A stretch of 64,000 bases of DNA, from assembly GCF_024448955.1 (NCBI RefSeq), contig NZ_JAMOIH010000014.1:62001-126000 (forward strand). Reading direction: 5' to 3'. Positions 54,440 through 64,000 of this stretch are shown here, in pieces. Within the stretch, counting starts at the first letter, position 1. Each line of letters begins with the position of its first letter. A program made the position numbers and the translations under genes. The notes beneath the pieces were generated by a model that was given only the letters and a program-made list of their open reading frames with translations, was not told the origin of the DNA and searched no databases. This stretch comes from Stutzerimonas stutzeri. GTDB taxonomy: Bacteria > Pseudomonadota > Gammaproteobacteria > Pseudomonadales > Pseudomonadaceae.

Positions 54440-57377
54440 CCTCAGCCACCTGATTCTCATCAGCGTCGCCTACCTGCTGGTGCTGTTCGGGGTGGCCTGG
54501 GTCAGCGAGCGCGGGCTGATTCCACGCTGGGTGATCCGCCACCCTCTGACCTATACGTTGTCGCTGGGCGTCTATGCCAGCGCTTGGGCGTTCTACGGCA
54601 CGGTCGGCCTGGCCTATCAGTACGGCTACGGATTTCTCGCCACCTATCTAGGTGTCTGCGGCGCCTTCTTGCTGGCGCCGGTGCTGCTCTATCCAATCCT
54701 GCGCATCACCCGCACCTATCAGCTGGCCTCGCTGGCGGACCTGTTCGCCTTCCGCTTTCGCAGCACCTGGGCCGGCGCGCTGACCACTATCGTCATGCTG
54801 GTCGGCATGCTGCCCCTGCTGGCCCTGCAGATTCAGGCGGTGGCCGATGCCATCGGTATCCTCACGCTCGAGCCGCTGCAGGAGCGCGTGGCGCTGGGTT
54901 ACTGCGTGATGATCATGCTGTTCACCATTCTCTTCGGCGCTCGGCATATCGCGACGCGGGAGAAGCACGAGGGGCTGGTATTCGCCATTGCCTTTGAGTC
55001 GGTAGTCAAGCTGCTGGCCTTCGGCGCCATTGGCGTCTATGCCCTTTATGTCGTGTTCGGCGGCCCTCATCAGCTGGATATCTGGCTGCTGCAGAATCAG
55101 TCTGCATTGCAGGCGCTACACACACCGTTGCAGGAAGGCCCTTGGCGAACTCTGCTGCTGGTGTTCTTCGCCTCGGCCATCGTCATGCCGCATATGTACC
55201 ACATGACGTTCACAGAGAACCTCAACCCGCGCGCGCTGGTCAGCGCCAGCTGGGGCCTGCCGTTGTATCTGTTGCTGATGAGTCTGGCCGTGCCGCTGAT
55301 TCTCTGGGCTGGCCTCAAACTCGGCGTCAGCACCAACCCGGAATACTTCACCTTGGGCCTCGGCATCAGTGCGCAAAGCGAAATGCTGACGCTAGTGGCC
55401 TTCGTCGGCGGCCTTTCCGCATCCAGCGGGCTGATCATCGTCAGCACCCTGGCGCTGTCGGGTATGGCGCTCAACCATCTGGTGTTGCCGCTGTACCAGC
55501 CGCCTACCGAAGGCAACATCTATCGCTGGCTGAAATGGACCCGACGCAGCCTGATCCTGGCAATCATCATGGCCGGTTACGGCTTTTATCTCCTACTGGG
55601 CGCCGAGCAGGACCTGTCCAACCTGGGTATCGTCGCCTTCGTCGCCACGCTGCAATTCCTGCCGGGCGTGCTCTCGGTGCTCTACTGGCCGACCGCCAAT
55701 CGCCGCGGCTATATCGTCGGGCTGCTGGCCGGCATCGCCGTCTGGGTACTGACCATGCTGCTGCCGCTGGTGGGCAATCTGGATGGCATCTACATCCCGC
55801 TATTCAATGTCGTCTACGTGCTCGACGACACCAGCTGGCACCTGGCTGCGATAGCCTCGCTGGCGGTCAACGTACTGGCCTTTTCGCTGTTCTCGATCTT
55901 CACCGAGACCAGCGCAGAAGAGCAGGCTGCGGCGGAAGCCTGCGCCGTCGAGAACGTTCGTCGCCCACAGCGACGCGAACTGGCGGCCGCTTCGCCACAG
56001 GAATTCGCTACCCAACTCGCCAAACCGCTAGGCGCCAAGACCGCACAGCGCGAGGTGGAGCAGGCGCTGAGAGATCTGCAACTGCCGTTCGATGAACACC
56101 GTCCTTACGCCTTACGCCGGCTGCGTGATCGTATCGAGGCGAACCTGTCCGGTCTGATGGGGCCGAGCGTTGCCCAGGATATCGTCGAGAATTTCCTCTC
56201 CTACAAGAACGGCTCGAGCGGCTACGTCACCGAAGACATTCACTTCATCGAAAGCCGCCTCGAGGACTATCACTCGCGCCTCACCGGTCTCGCCGCGGAG
56301 CTCGATGCGCTGCGCCGTTATCACCGCCAGACCCTGCAAGAACTGCCCATGGGCGTTTGCTCGCTGGCCAAGGACCAGGAAATCCTGATGTGGAACCGCG
56401 CGCTGGAAGAGCTCACCGATATCCCGGCACTGCAAGTGGTCGGCTCGCGCCTGTCGACCATCGCCGAACCCTGGCAGAGTTTGCTGATGGATTTCATCGG
56501 ACAGAGCGACGAGCACCTGCATAAGCAACGGCTGCAGCTGGACGGCCACAGCCGCTGCCTGAATCTACACAAAGCCGCAATCGCCGAGCCACTGGCACCT
56601 GGCAACAGCGGCCTGGTCCTGCTGATCGAAGACCTCACCGAAACCCAGCAGCTGGAAGACCGCCTGGTGCACTCCGAACGGCTGGCCAGCATCGGGCGCC
56701 TGGCAGCCGGCGTCGCCCATGAAATCGGTAACCCGATCACCGGCATCGCTTGCCTGGCGCAGAATCTGCGTGAGGAGCGTGAAGCCGATCATGAGATCAG
56801 CGAAATCAGTAACCAGATCGTCGAGCAGACCAAGCGCGTCTCGCGCATCGTCCAATCGCTGATGAGCTTCGCTCATGCCGGCGGCAGGCAGCAGGATTTT
56901 TATCCGGTCAGCCTGGCGGAAGTGGCGCAGGATGCGATCGCCCTGCTGTCGCTCAATCGCCACGGAACCGAGGTGCGCTTTTTCAACCTGTGCGACCCGG
57001 AGCATCTGGCCGAAGGCGATCCTCAGCGCCTCGCTCAAGTACTGATCAATCTACTGTCCAATGCCCGCGATGCATCGGAGCCCGGCGACGCAATTCGGGT
57101 CCGCAGCGAGGTGTCCGAGCAGACCGTCTACCTCATCGTCGAAGACGAAGGCAGCGGTATTCCGCAATCGATTCTGGACCGTCTTTTCGAACCGTTCTTC
57201 ACCACCAAGGACCCGGGCGAAGGCACTGGTCTGGGCCTCGCGCTGGTCTATTCGATCGTGGAAGAGCATTATGGGCAGATCAACATCGACAGTCCGGCAA
57301 ATGCTGAAACCCAACGCGGAACTCGTTTCCGCATTACCCTGCCGCGATATGTCGGGACGAACGATACCGTTGATTGA
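54423..57377 (+). CDS. cbrA: Sensor histidine kinase CbrA
   Basis: A 984-residue transporter-fused kinase. Residues about 1-500 form a sodium:solute-symporter-like (SLC5) membrane domain with about 13 helices. A STAC-type linker (about 540-620), a PAS domain (about 640-740), HisKA with His766 ([12 protein letters not shown]) and HATPase_c ([25 protein letters not shown]) follow. CbrA senses carbon/nitrogen balance and phosphorylates CbrB. Histidine uptake is reported for homologues. Translation is coupled to cbrX by a 17-base overlap. Confidence 0.96.
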   Translation: MQTSFSLSHLILISVAYLLVLFGVAWVSERGLIPRWVIRHPLTYTLSLGVYASAWAFYGTVGLAYQYGYGFLATYLGVCGAFLLAPVLLYPILRITRTYQLASLADLFAFRFRSTWAGALTTIVMLVGMLPLLALQIQAVADAIGILTLEPLQERVALGYCVMIMLFTILFGARHIATREKHEGLVFAIAFESVVKLLAFGAIGVYALYVVFGGPHQLDIWLLQNQSALQALHTPLQEGPWRTLLLVFFASAIVMPHMYHMTFTENLNPRALVSASWGLPLYLLLMSLAVPLILWAGLKLGVSTNPEYFTLGLGISAQSEMLTLVAFVGGLSASSGLIIVSTLALSGMALNHLVLPLYQPPTEGNIYRWLKWTRRSLILAIIMAGYGFYLLLGAEQDLSNLGIVAFVATLQFLPGVLSVLYWPTANRRGYIVGLLAGIAVWVLTMLLPLVGNLDGIYIPLFNVVYVLDDTSWHLAAIASLAVNVLAFSLFSIFTETSAEEQAAAEACAVENVRRPQRRELAAASPQEFATQLAKPLGAKTAQREVEQALRDLQLPFDEHRPYALRRLRDRIEANLSGLMGPSVAQDIVENFLSYKNGSSGYVTEDIHFIESRLEDYHSRLTGLAAELDALRRYHRQTLQELPMGVCSLAKDQEILMWNRALEELTDIPALQVVGSRLSTIAEPWQSLLMDFIGQSDEHLHKQRLQLDGHSRCLNLHKAAIAEPLAPGNSGLVLLIEDLTETQQLEDRLVHSERLASIGRLAAGVAHEIGNPITGIACLAQNLREEREADHEISEISNQIVEQTKRVSRIVQSLMSFAHAGGRQQDFYPVSLAEVAQDAIALLSLNRHGTEVRFFNLCDPEHLAEGDPQRLAQVLINLLSNARDASEPGDAIRVRSEVSEQTVYLIVEDEGSGIPQSILDRLFEPFFTTKDPGEGTGLGLALVYSIVEEHYGQINIDSPANAETQRGTRFRITLPRYVGTNDTVD

Positions 57378-57579
57378 CGAGGCGATGGGCATTGTTCAGG
57401 CATAGCTGCCATGTACAACTCAGCGGGGAACCGGCCGAGTCGAGGCTTGCGAAAGTGGCCTCCAGCCCGGCGGCAGGCCCCGCCCCATCGCGACCGCTTG
57501 CACAGGCTGCGGAACAGGCTCCGCGACACGCCCTTTCCTACCGAGCTGCAGCCGCTTTCAGACCGTCGAGAGAGTACTG

Positions 57580-58995
57580 ATGTCACATATTCTGATCGTC
57601 GAAGACGAAACCATCATCCGCTCCGCCTTGCGCCGACTCCTCGAACGCAACCAGTACGAAGTCAGCGAAGCCGGATCGGTGCAGGAAGCGCAGGAGCGCT
57701 ACAGCATTCCGGGTTTCGACCTCATCGTCAGTGATCTGCGCCTGCCCGGCGCGCCCGGCACCGAGCTGATCAAGCTCGCCGAAGGCACTCCGGTGCTGAT
57801 CATGACCAGCTACGCGAGCCTGCGCTCCGCAGTGGACTCGATGAAGATGGGCGCGGTGGACTACATCGCCAAGCCTTTCGATCACGACGAAATGCTGCAG
57901 ACCGTGGCTCGCATTCTCCACGACCGACAGCAGGCAGCCACCGCTCCGGCTGCCGCCTCGCGCAGCGCCGCGGGCCCGGTAACAGATAGCGGCTCCGGTA
58001 ACGGCGAGATCGGCATCATCGGCCGCTGCGGCCCGATGCAGGATCTGTTCAGCAAGATTCGCAAGGTCGCGCCAACCGATTCCAACGTGCTGATCCAAGG
58101 TGAATCGGGCACCGGCAAGGAGCTCGTTGCGCGCGCGCTGCACAATCTTTCCCGCCGCGCCAAGGCACCGATGATCTCGGTCAACTGCGCCGCCATTCCC
58201 GAAACCCTGATCGAATCCGAACTCTTCGGCCACGAGAAAGGGGCATTCACCGGCGCCAGTGCCGGTCGCGCCGGCCTGGTGGAAGCGGCCGATGGCGGCA
58301 CGTTGTTTCTCGACGAAATCGGCGAGCTGCCGCTGGAAGCACAAGCGCGACTGTTACGCGTGTTACAGGAAGGCGAAATCCGGCGTGTCGGCTCTACCCA
58401 GTCGCAGAAGGTCGACGTGCGCCTGATCGCCGCGACCCACCGCGACCTGAAAACGCTGGCCAAGAACGGCCAGTTTCGCGAAGACCTTTATTACCGACTG
58501 CATGTCATCGCTTTGAAATTGCCGCCCCTGCGCGAGCGCGGCGCCGACGTCCTGGAAATCGCCAAGGCGTTTCTGGCGCGGCAGAGCGAGCGCATGGGTT
58601 CCGATGAGATGCACTTTTCCCGCGAGGCAGAGCAGGCGGTGCGGCACTACGCCTGGCCGGGTAACGTGCGTGAACTGGAGAACGCCATCGAGCGTGCCGC
58701 AATCCTCAGCGAGAGCGAAGAAATCAGCGCGGAGCTACTGGGCATCGACATCGAATTCGACAGTCTCGACGACGATTTCGATGAATCCTGTGCCCCGTTG
58801 GGTAGCGCCGTCTCGACCAACGAGCCGACCGAGGATCTTTCCCTGGAGGATTACTTCCAGCATTTCGTGCTCGAGCATCAGGATCACATGACCGAGACCG
58901 AACTTGCCCGCAAGCTGGGCATCAGCCGCAAGTGCCTGTGGGAGCGTCGCCAGCGTCTGGGAATCCCGCGGCGCAAGTCGAGCGCCACCGGGTAG
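57580..58995 (+). CDS. cbrB: Sigma-54-dependent response regulator CbrB
   Basis: A 471-residue NtrC-family activator. The receiver (about 1-115) has the phospho-Asp in [10 protein letters not shown]; the AAA+ domain (about 150-385) has Walker A GESGTGKE, the sigma-54 contact loop EKGAFTGA and [10 protein letters not shown]; a Fis-type HTH ends the protein ([22 protein letters not shown]). It activates crcZ and carbon-use genes. The 202-bp gap after cbrA holds no clear gene or terminator. Confidence 0.96.
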   Translation: MSHILIVEDETIIRSALRRLLERNQYEVSEAGSVQEAQERYSIPGFDLIVSDLRLPGAPGTELIKLAEGTPVLIMTSYASLRSAVDSMKMGAVDYIAKPFDHDEMLQTVARILHDRQQAATAPAAASRSAAGPVTDSGSGNGEIGIIGRCGPMQDLFSKIRKVAPTDSNVLIQGESGTGKELVARALHNLSRRAKAPMISVNCAAIPETLIESELFGHEKGAFTGASAGRAGLVEAADGGTLFLDEIGELPLEAQARLLRVLQEGEIRRVGSTQSQKVDVRLIAATHRDLKTLAKNGQFREDLYYRLHVIALKLPPLRERGADVLEIAKAFLARQSERMGSDEMHFSREAEQAVRHYAWPGNVRELENAIERAAILSESEEISAELLGIDIEFDSLDDDFDESCAPLGSAVSTNEPTEDLSLEDYFQHFVLEHQDHMTETELARKLGISRKCLWERRQRLGIPRRKSSATG

Positions 58996-58999
58996 CGGT

Positions 59000-59026
59000 T
59001 GTTACCCACCCCATCGAGACGTAACA
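59000..59026 (+). promoter_or_regulatory. Putative CbrB-binding palindrome (UAS of crcZ)
   Basis: TGTTAC (59000-59005) and GTAACA (59021-59026) form an inverted repeat with a 15-base spacer, starting 5 bp after the cbrB stop. It is about 122-148 bp before the predicted crcZ start, the distance expected for an enhancer of sigma-54 polymerase. I recall this half-site pair as the reported CbrB consensus. Confidence 0.7.
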
Positions 59027-59027
59027 G

Positions 59028-59063
59028 AAACCGGGTTCATCGGTAACGGGAACCCGGTTTTTT
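59028..59063 (+). terminator. Rho-independent terminator of cbrB
   Basis: AAACCGGGTTC (59028-59038) pairs perfectly with GAACCCGGTTT (59050-59060), followed by TTT to make a run of six T. It ends the cbrXAB transcript before crcZ. Confidence 0.88.
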
Positions 59064-59122
59064 GTAGGCCGAAAAGACGATGAAAAAATCTAACTAACTG
59101 TTTTATAAGGATTTTCGAAAAC

Positions 59123-59138
59123 TGGCACAGCAAATGCT
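59123..59138 (+). promoter_or_regulatory. Sigma-54 promoter of crcZ
   Basis: TGGCAC-N5-ATGCT at 59123-59138 matches the -24/-12 pattern (GG at 59124-59125, GC at 59136-59137). The start point should be near 59148. Confidence 0.85.
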
Positions 59139-59147
59139 TTATATCTG

Positions 59148-59520
59148 GCACAACAACAATAACAAGCAGACCCACAATAAGAACAAGACGTACCGGCTCT
59201 AGCAGAATAAATACAAGAAGGCGGAGGCGTAGCTAACTGATTCTTTTGGAGAGGAACTGCCAAATGGGGTTTTGCCCCACAACCAGGCTGAGAACAACAA
59301 AAACTGCATAAGCAGAGCCTGAACTGGTTGGATCATATGATCGATGGCAAGTCAGCGACCAAAGCAATCCGTTTGCTCTTTGCTCCCAATGTAGGAGCGA
59401 TTCCTGGAAGCGATAGCTGAAAGGAACGGGTGATCAAACAAAAACAACACGCCCGAAATACTAATAACAACAAAGCACGCGACATCATTTAAAAGGGGAG
59501 CTTCGGCTCCCCTTAGTGCT
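59148..59520 (+). ncRNA. crcZ: Small RNA CrcZ
   Basis: A non-coding transcript of about 370 nt predicted from the sigma-54 promoter to the hairpin at 59493-59514 (AAGGGGAGC/GCTCCCCTT, loop TTCG). It carries several A-rich Hfq/Crc motifs: AACAACAATAACAA at 59152-59165, AACAACAAAAAC at 59293-59304, AAACAAAAACAACAC at 59436-59450 and TAATAACAACAAAG at 59462-59475. CrcZ titrates Hfq (with Crc) to relieve catabolite repression. Position between cbrB and pcnB is that of crcZ in P. aeruginosa. The ends are approximate. Confidence 0.92.
59493..59520 (+). terminator. Rho-independent terminator of crcZ
   Basis: A perfect 9-bp stem (AAGGGGAGC with GCTCCCCTT), tetraloop TTCG, then TTAGTGCTTTCT. Confidence 0.85.
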
Positions 59521-59648
59521 TTCTGGCCCCGGCCGTTTTTGACACCTCCCCGCGCTTCGTTCACCATCCCGGCTCCCGGTGCTAGAATCCACGCTCGTTC
59601 GTGGCCATTCGCTTCGCCACTCAGTCCTTTCGCCACACAGTGCCTCCC

Positions 59649-61049
59649 ATGCTGAAAAAGCTGTTCCAGTCTTTTCGTTTGCCCCTGCGCCGTTTGCCGC
59701 ATCCCCGTCGCACACCCGAAATACTGTCCAGCCGGCAGCACTCGCTGCACCGCAATGATCTGAGCCGACATGCCGTCAGCGTCGTCGAGCGGCTTCAGCA
59801 TGCCGGGTACGAGGCTTATGTCGTGGGCGGTTGTGTCCGCGATCTGCTGCTGGATCTGGACCCGAAGGATTACGACGTCGCCACCAGCGCCACGCCTGAG
59901 CAGGTACGCGCCGAATTTCGCAACGCTCGGGTCATTGGTCGACGTTTCAAGCTGGTCCATGTGCATTTCGGACGCGAGATCATCGAGGTCGCCACCTTCC
60001 GCGCCAATCATCCGGAAGAAGATGACGACGAGGCCAGCCACCTGGCTTCGCGTAACGAAAGCGGCCGTATCCTGCGCGACAACGTCTATGGCAGCCTGGA
60101 AGACGATGCCCAGCGCCGCGACTTCACGATCAACGCGCTGTATTACGACCCCTCGACCGAGCGCATCCTCGACCACACCCATGGGGTGAGCGACATCCGT
60201 AACCGGTTGATCCGCCTGATTGGCGACCCCGAGCAGCGTTATCAGGAAGATCCGGTGCGCATGCTGCGAGCGGTGCGCTTCGCCGCCAAACTGGACTTCG
60301 AGATCGAGCAGCACAGCGCCGAACCCATTGCCGATCTGGCGGACCTACTAAACGATGTGCCCTCAGCCCGCCTGTTCGACGAAATCATCAAGCTGTTCCT
60401 CAGCGGCAAGGCCGAGCGCACCTTCGACTTGCTGCTAGAGCATGACCTTTTCGCGCCGCTATTCCCGGCCAGCGCCGAGGCGCTGGAAGACAATCCCGAG
60501 TACACCGACACGCTGATCCGCAATGCGCTGGCCAATACCGATCAGCGCATTGCCCAGGGCAAGCCCGTCACTCCCGCGTTCCTGTTCGCCGCCCTGCTCT
60601 GGCCGGCGCTGCCGGCGCGCGTCGCCGAAGCGCAGGCCAGAGGATTGCCGCCCATACCGGCGATGCAGGATGCCGCGCATGAGCTGATCTGGGAACAGTG
60701 CCAGCGCACCGCTATACCCAAACGTTTCACCATGCCGATGCGGGAAATCTGGGACATGCAGGAGCGTCTGCCGCGCCGCCAGGGACGTCGCGCCGATCAG
60801 CTGCTGGACAATCCGCGCTTTCGTGCGGGCTACGATTTCCTCCTGCTGCGCGAGAGTGCCGGCGAGCAGACCGACGGCTTGGGCGAATGGTGGACCGACT
60901 ACCAGGAGGCCAGCGACAGCGAACGTCGCAACATGATTCGCGGCCTCAGCAGCAAGGACAACGCCAGCGGAGCGCCGCGCAAACGCCGCCGTAGCGGCAG
61001 TCGACGCAAGCGCGGCCCGAACGAAAGCGCACCGACCTCCGACGAATAA
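59649..61049 (+). CDS. pcnB: Poly(A) polymerase I
   Basis: A 466-residue poly(A) polymerase of the class II nucleotidyltransferase family. The catalytic strand is YVVGGCVRDLLLDLDPKDYDVATSA, with the paired Asp residues in DPKDYDVA. RRDFTINALYYD and RLIGDPEQRYQEDPVRMLRAVRFAAKLDF follow. The C-terminal tail is strongly basic (RKRRRSGSRRKRG), as in PcnB and unlike CCA-adding enzymes. It adds poly(A) tails that mark RNA for decay. The ATG at 59649 is the usual start. The stop overlaps the folK start by one base (TAATG). Confidence 0.95.
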   Translation: MLKKLFQSFRLPLRRLPHPRRTPEILSSRQHSLHRNDLSRHAVSVVERLQHAGYEAYVVGGCVRDLLLDLDPKDYDVATSATPEQVRAEFRNARVIGRRFKLVHVHFGREIIEVATFRANHPEEDDDEASHLASRNESGRILRDNVYGSLEDDAQRRDFTINALYYDPSTERILDHTHGVSDIRNRLIRLIGDPEQRYQEDPVRMLRAVRFAAKLDFEIEQHSAEPIADLADLLNDVPSARLFDEIIKLFLSGKAERTFDLLLEHDLFAPLFPASAEALEDNPEYTDTLIRNALANTDQRIAQGKPVTPAFLFAALLWPALPARVAEAQARGLPPIPAMQDAAHELIWEQCQRTAIPKRFTMPMREIWDMQERLPRRQGRRADQLLDNPRFRAGYDFLLLRESAGEQTDGLGEWWTDYQEASDSERRNMIRGLSSKDNASGAPRKRRRSGSRRKRGPNESAPTSDE

Positions 61050-61543
61050 TGGAACGGGTTTATATCGGTCTGGGCAGCAATCTGGCCGAACCACGCGAAC
61101 AATTACGCGGTGCGCTCAGGGCACTGGCGGCCGTCCCCTCTTCTCGGCTCGTTGCGGTGTCTTCGCTATACGCCAGCGACCCGCTCGGCCCACCGGATCA
61201 GCCGCGCTACAACAATGCCGTCGCCGCGCTCGAAACCTCGCAGGCCCCGCTGGAGCTGCTCGACGCGCTGCAAGCCATCGAAAGGGCCCACGGCCGCGAG
61301 CGCAAGGCCGAACGCTGGGGACCGCGAACGCTGGACCTCGATATCCTGCTGTTCGGCGATCGACTGCTCGACGAGCCGCGCCTGACCGTCCCGCACTATC
61401 ATCTGCACGCCAGGGCCTTCGTGCTCTATCCGCTCGCCGAAATCGCGCCGCAGCATCTGCAGCTTCCAGATGGACGCAGCCTGGCCGATCTGCTGGCGGC
61501 CTGCCCATTCGAAGGCCTCGAACGTCTCGACGAACCGCTGTAA
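61049..61543 (+). CDS. folK: 6-hydroxymethyl-7,8-dihydropterin pyrophosphokinase
   Basis: A 164-residue HPPK. It has YIGLGSNLAEPREQL at the start, LELLDALQAIERAHGRER in the middle, and the active-site WGPRTLDLDILLFGD with the catalytic acidic residues and HYHLHARAFVLYPLAEIAP. It makes the pyrophosphorylated pterin for folate synthesis. Its start overlaps the pcnB stop. Confidence 0.95.
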   Translation: MERVYIGLGSNLAEPREQLRGALRALAAVPSSRLVAVSSLYASDPLGPPDQPRYNNAVAALETSQAPLELLDALQAIERAHGRERKAERWGPRTLDLDILLFGDRLLDEPRLTVPHYHLHARAFVLYPLAEIAPQHLQLPDGRSLADLLAACPFEGLERLDEPL

Positions 61544-61575
61544 CCCACCGGTAACAGGTGTAACGTGCGGGTAAC
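61540..61575 (+). promoter_or_regulatory. Four phased GTAAC repeats upstream of panB
   Basis: GTAAC occurs at 61540, 61551, 61560 and 61571 (steps 11, 9 and 11), starting at the folK stop. Copies 2 and 4 are GTAACA, the same half-site seen in the crcZ palindrome. The phasing suggests a regulator lined up on one DNA face, but no factor is assigned. Confidence 0.4.
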
Positions 61576-61709
61576 ACTCACGATTGACTTAGCTCGCCGC
61601 CATCAGGACTATAAGCGCCCTCTGCCGGCACGCATCGAATTGGTAATCCTGCCCATCGGTGACGCTCCGACTACCGTGATCCCTCAGAGGCTCTAGGAGG
61701 ACGGCATTC

Positions 61710-62510
61710 ATGCCAGACGTAACCCTGACCACCCTGCAAGGCCTCAAGCAGAAAGGCGAGAAGATCGTCATGCTCACCTGCTATGACGCCACCTTCGCCA
61801 AGACCGCCTGCGAAGCGGGTGTCGAGATGCTGTTGATCGGAGATTCGCTGGGCATGGTCCTGCAAGGTCACGACAGCACCTTGCCGGTGTCCGTTGAAGA
61901 GATGGCCTACCACACCGCCTGTGTCAAACGTGGCAACCGCGGTGCGATGATCGTCGCCGATCTGCCGTTCATGGCCAACGCCACCATCGAGCAGACCCTG
62001 GACAACTCGGCAACGCTAATGCGGGCCGGCGCGCACATGATCAAGGTCGAGGGCGCGGCATGGCTGGCCGAATCTATTCGCCTGCTGACCGAGCGCGGCA
62101 TTCCGGTCTGCGCTCACATGGGCCTCACGCCGCAGACAGTCAACGTACTGGGCGGCTATAAGGTGCAAGGCCGCCAAGAAGCCCAGGCGCTGCAAATGAT
62201 CGCTGACGCCAAGGCGCTCGAAGCGGCGGGCGCGGCGATGCTGTTGCTCGAGTGCGTACCCAGCGAGTTGGCCACCCGCATCACCCAAGCGGTGACGGTG
62301 CCAGTGATTGGCATCGGTGCCGGCAGCGCCACCGACGGCCAGGTGCTGGTACTGCACGACATGCTCGGGCTGTCTCTCAGTGGACGCGCACCGAAGTTCG
62401 TCAGGAACTTCATGAAGGAGCACGGCGATATCCCGGCAGCCATCGGCGCCTATGTACGTGCAGTGAAGGCCGTCGAATTCCCCGCAGCCGAACATGGATT
62501 TTCCGCATGA
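61710..62510 (+). CDS. panB: 3-methyl-2-oxobutanoate hydroxymethyltransferase
   Basis: A 266-residue Pan[39 protein letters not shown], then [26 protein letters not shown] and [21 protein letters not shown]. It makes ketopantoate, the first step to pantothenate. GGAGG precedes the ATG at 61710. The stop overlaps the panC start (ATGA). Confidence 0.96.
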   Translation: MPDVTLTTLQGLKQKGEKIVMLTCYDATFAKTACEAGVEMLLIGDSLGMVLQGHDSTLPVSVEEMAYHTACVKRGNRGAMIVADLPFMANATIEQTLDNSATLMRAGAHMIKVEGAAWLAESIRLLTERGIPVCAHMGLTPQTVNVLGGYKVQGRQEAQALQMIADAKALEAAGAAMLLLECVPSELATRITQAVTVPVIGIGAGSATDGQVLVLHDMLGLSLSGRAPKFVRNFMKEHGDIPAAIGAYVRAVKAVEFPAAEHGFSA

Positions 62511-63370
62511 ACGTGGTCAGAACCGTCGCCGACCTGCGCGCCGCGGTGACCCGCGCGCGTGGCGAGGGCAAGCGCATTGGCTTCGTGCCGACCATGGGCA
62601 ACCTGCACGCCGGCCACATCGCGCTGGTTAAAAAAGCCGGCCAACGCGCGGACTTCGTGGTGGCCAGCATCTTCGTCAACCCGTTGCAGTTCGGCCCGAA
62701 CGAAGATCTAGCCAGTTATCCGCGCACACTCGCGGCGGACCAGGAAAAGCTCTTCGAAGCGGGCTGCCATCTACTGTTCGCGCCCAGTGTCGAGGAGATG
62801 TATCCCCACGGCCAGGCCATGCAAACCATTGTCCGTGTGCCGGGTGTATCCGAAGGGCTCTGTGGCGGCAGCCGGCCCGGCCATTTCGATGGTGTCTCGA
62901 CCGTCGTCAGCAAGCTGTTCAACATGGTGCTGCCCGATCTTGCCGTGTTCGGCCAGAAGGACTTCCAGCAGTTGGCGGTGATCCGCACCATGGTTCGCGA
63001 CCTGAACATGCCCGTGCAGATCATTGGCGAGCCGACCATGCGTGCCGAAGATGGCTTGGCATTGTCCTCGCGCAACGGCTACCTCAACACCGAGGAACGC
63101 GCCATCGCTCCAGCCCTGTATCGCACGCTGATCCAGCTGGCAGACGCGATTCGCAACGGGGATCGCGACTACCCGACGCTACTGGCCGAGGGGCAACAGG
63201 CACTGCAGGCAGCCGGCTTACGTCCCGATTATCTGGAAATTCGCAACGCGACGGATCTGCAGCCAGCGACAGCCGATACACATGAGCTGGTCATCCTCGC
63301 AGCGGCGTTCCTCGGCAAGACCCGCCTGATCGACAACCTGCTGGTCGATATCAAATCCGCACCGGTATAA
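62507..63370 (+). CDS. panC: Pantothenate synthetase
   Basis: A 287-residue PanC. The ATP/pantoate motifs are [14 protein letters not shown] (HIGH-like), [41 protein letters not shown] and [15 protein letters not shown] (KMSKS-like SSRN). It joins pantoate and beta-alanine. The ATG overlaps the panB stop by four bases. Confidence 0.96.
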   Translation: MNVVRTVADLRAAVTRARGEGKRIGFVPTMGNLHAGHIALVKKAGQRADFVVASIFVNPLQFGPNEDLASYPRTLAADQEKLFEAGCHLLFAPSVEEMYPHGQAMQTIVRVPGVSEGLCGGSRPGHFDGVSTVVSKLFNMVLPDLAVFGQKDFQQLAVIRTMVRDLNMPVQIIGEPTMRAEDGLALSSRNGYLNTEERAIAPALYRTLIQLADAIRNGDRDYPTLLAEGQQALQAAGLRPDYLEIRNATDLQPATADTHELVILAAAFLGKTRLIDNLLVDIKSAPV

Positions 63371-63469
63371 CCGCCGACCATCGGCACCGCCCTGCCCGTT
63401 CCCCGGTCTTGATCACATTTGTGGGTTCGGGCACACTCTGCGCCGCTTGCGCACCCGGAGGAACCCGCC

Positions 63470-63850
63470 ATGCACGCCATCATGCTCAAGGCTAAATTGC
63501 ACCGCGCCCAGGTGACCCACTCGGTGCTGGATTACGAAGGCTCCTGCGCCATCGACGGCGACTGGCTGGACCTGGCCGGCATTCGTGAATACGAGCAGAT
63601 CCAGATCTACAACGTCGATAACGGCGAGCGCTTCACCACTTACGCCATCCGTGGCGAAGAAGGTTCGAAGATCATCTCCGTCAACGGCGCAGCCGCGCAC
63701 AAGGCCGGCGTCGGTCATCGCCTGATCATTTGTGCCTACGCCCATTACAGCGAAGCAGAGCTGGCCAGCTTCAAGCCACACGTCCTTTACATGGGCGCAG
63801 ATGGCGAACTCAGCCACACCAGCAACGCCATTCCGGTCCAGGTTGCCTGA
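63470..63850 (+). CDS. panD: Aspartate 1-decarboxylase
   Basis: A 126-residue PanD zymogen. Self-cleavage at Gly24-Ser25 (DYEGSCAID) would create the pyruvoyl group; Tyr58-like and Lys9 ([11 protein letters not shown]) residues are present. It makes beta-alanine for PanC, so panB, panC and panD together form the pantothenate operon. A GGAGGAA ribosome site precedes the ATG at 63470. Confidence 0.96.
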   Translation: MHAIMLKAKLHRAQVTHSVLDYEGSCAIDGDWLDLAGIREYEQIQIYNVDNGERFTTYAIRGEEGSKIISVNGAAAHKAGVGHRLIICAYAHYSEAELASFKPHVLYMGADGELSHTSNAIPVQVA

Positions 63851-63868
63851 CTGCGAATGAGCCACCCG

Positions 63869-63904
63869 AAAGCCCGCACGCCATTTGCGCTGCGGGCTTT
63901 TTTG
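63869..63904 (+). terminator. Rho-independent terminator of the pan operon
   Basis: AAAGCCCGCA (63869-63878) pairs perfectly with TGCGGGCTTT (63891-63900), followed by TTT to give a run of six T. It is 18 bp after the panD stop. Confidence 0.9.
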
Positions 63905-64000
63905 TGCCCCGAGGCTTTCCCCTGACGAGCTAATCTGTAATGGTCGTCGGGGGCTATGGCGGGTATCGGCACCAGGCGCGGCGAGCATTCGGAACGCCGG

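Overview
This window is a piece of a gamma-proteobacterial chromosome that reads as Pseudomonas in the broad sense, most likely the P. stutzeri/Stutzerimonas group. The evidence is gene content and order: slyD-ackA-pta-acyltransferase-OmpA lipoprotein, hprA-rsmC, mqo next to a PA4642-type protein, and above all dksA-gluQ-cbrX-cbrA-cbrB-crcZ-pcnB-folK-panB-panC-panD. All of these are typical Pseudomonas neighbourhoods. The DNA is GC-rich, with long antisense open frames and several Pseudomonas-type REP hairpins. I saw no phage, insertion sequence, integrase, CRISPR array, rRNA or tRNA gene. This is core chromosome rather than an island.

Layout. 1-9.2 kb: end of a class I fumarase, a VF530-type protein, a DJ-1/PfpI protein, cardiolipin synthase ClsB, a short acyl-CoA dehydrogenase-like protein, ACP phosphodiesterase, a class II aldolase, a MioC-like flavodoxin, a PilZ-like protein, the pterin pair folM-folX, and a DUF1244/HopJ pair. 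9.7-14.3 kb: CysZ, a flavodoxin-fold oxidoreductase, a TetR regulator with an Old Yellow Enzyme gene sharing two operator-like sites, a thiol peroxidase of the glutathione peroxidase family, and SlyD. 14.5-19.1 kb: ackA-pta (acetate/acetyl-CoA interconversion) and a YihG-like acyltransferase. 19.1-28.5 kb: a signalling block with a REC-PAS-GGDEF-EAL protein, a CHASE hybrid kinase carrying three receiver domains, an OmpA-type lipoprotein, and a second hybrid kinase. 28.5-40.7 kb: acyl-CoA ligase, LysE exporter, hprA, rsmC, a UPF0016 cation transporter under a yybP-ykoY manganese riboswitch, a SnoaL-like protein, an M48 lipoprotein protease, a divergent HMCES/YedK protein, two tiny conserved proteins, an acyltransferase, a DUF1329 protein and a YajG lipoprotein. 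40.9-50.6 kb: mqo, a PA4642-type protein, a SulP transporter, an SDR enzyme, a gene-poor kilobase with three copies of a DnaA-box-containing 39-bp module and a 28-codon frame, then DUF2726, DUF5924, MgtC and a sorbosone-dehydrogenase-type lipoprotein. 50.6-64 kb: sfsA, aminotransferase, dksA, gluQ, the cbrXAB-crcZ carbon-control locus, pcnB-folK and panBCD.

How the genes work together. The best-defined system is CbrX-CbrA-CbrB-CrcZ. A transporter-fused sensor kinase and a sigma-54 activator switch on the small RNA CrcZ, which sequesters Hfq/Crc and relieves catabolite repression. The sequence shows an activator palindrome, a sigma-54 promoter, repeated A-rich Hfq motifs and a terminator in the expected order. 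The metabolic genes (fumarase, malate:quinone oxidoreductase, ackA-pta, hprA, acyl-CoA ligase) are typical of an organic-acid-loving pseudomonad. The least explained stretch is 45.9-46.9 kb, with its three DnaA-box modules.
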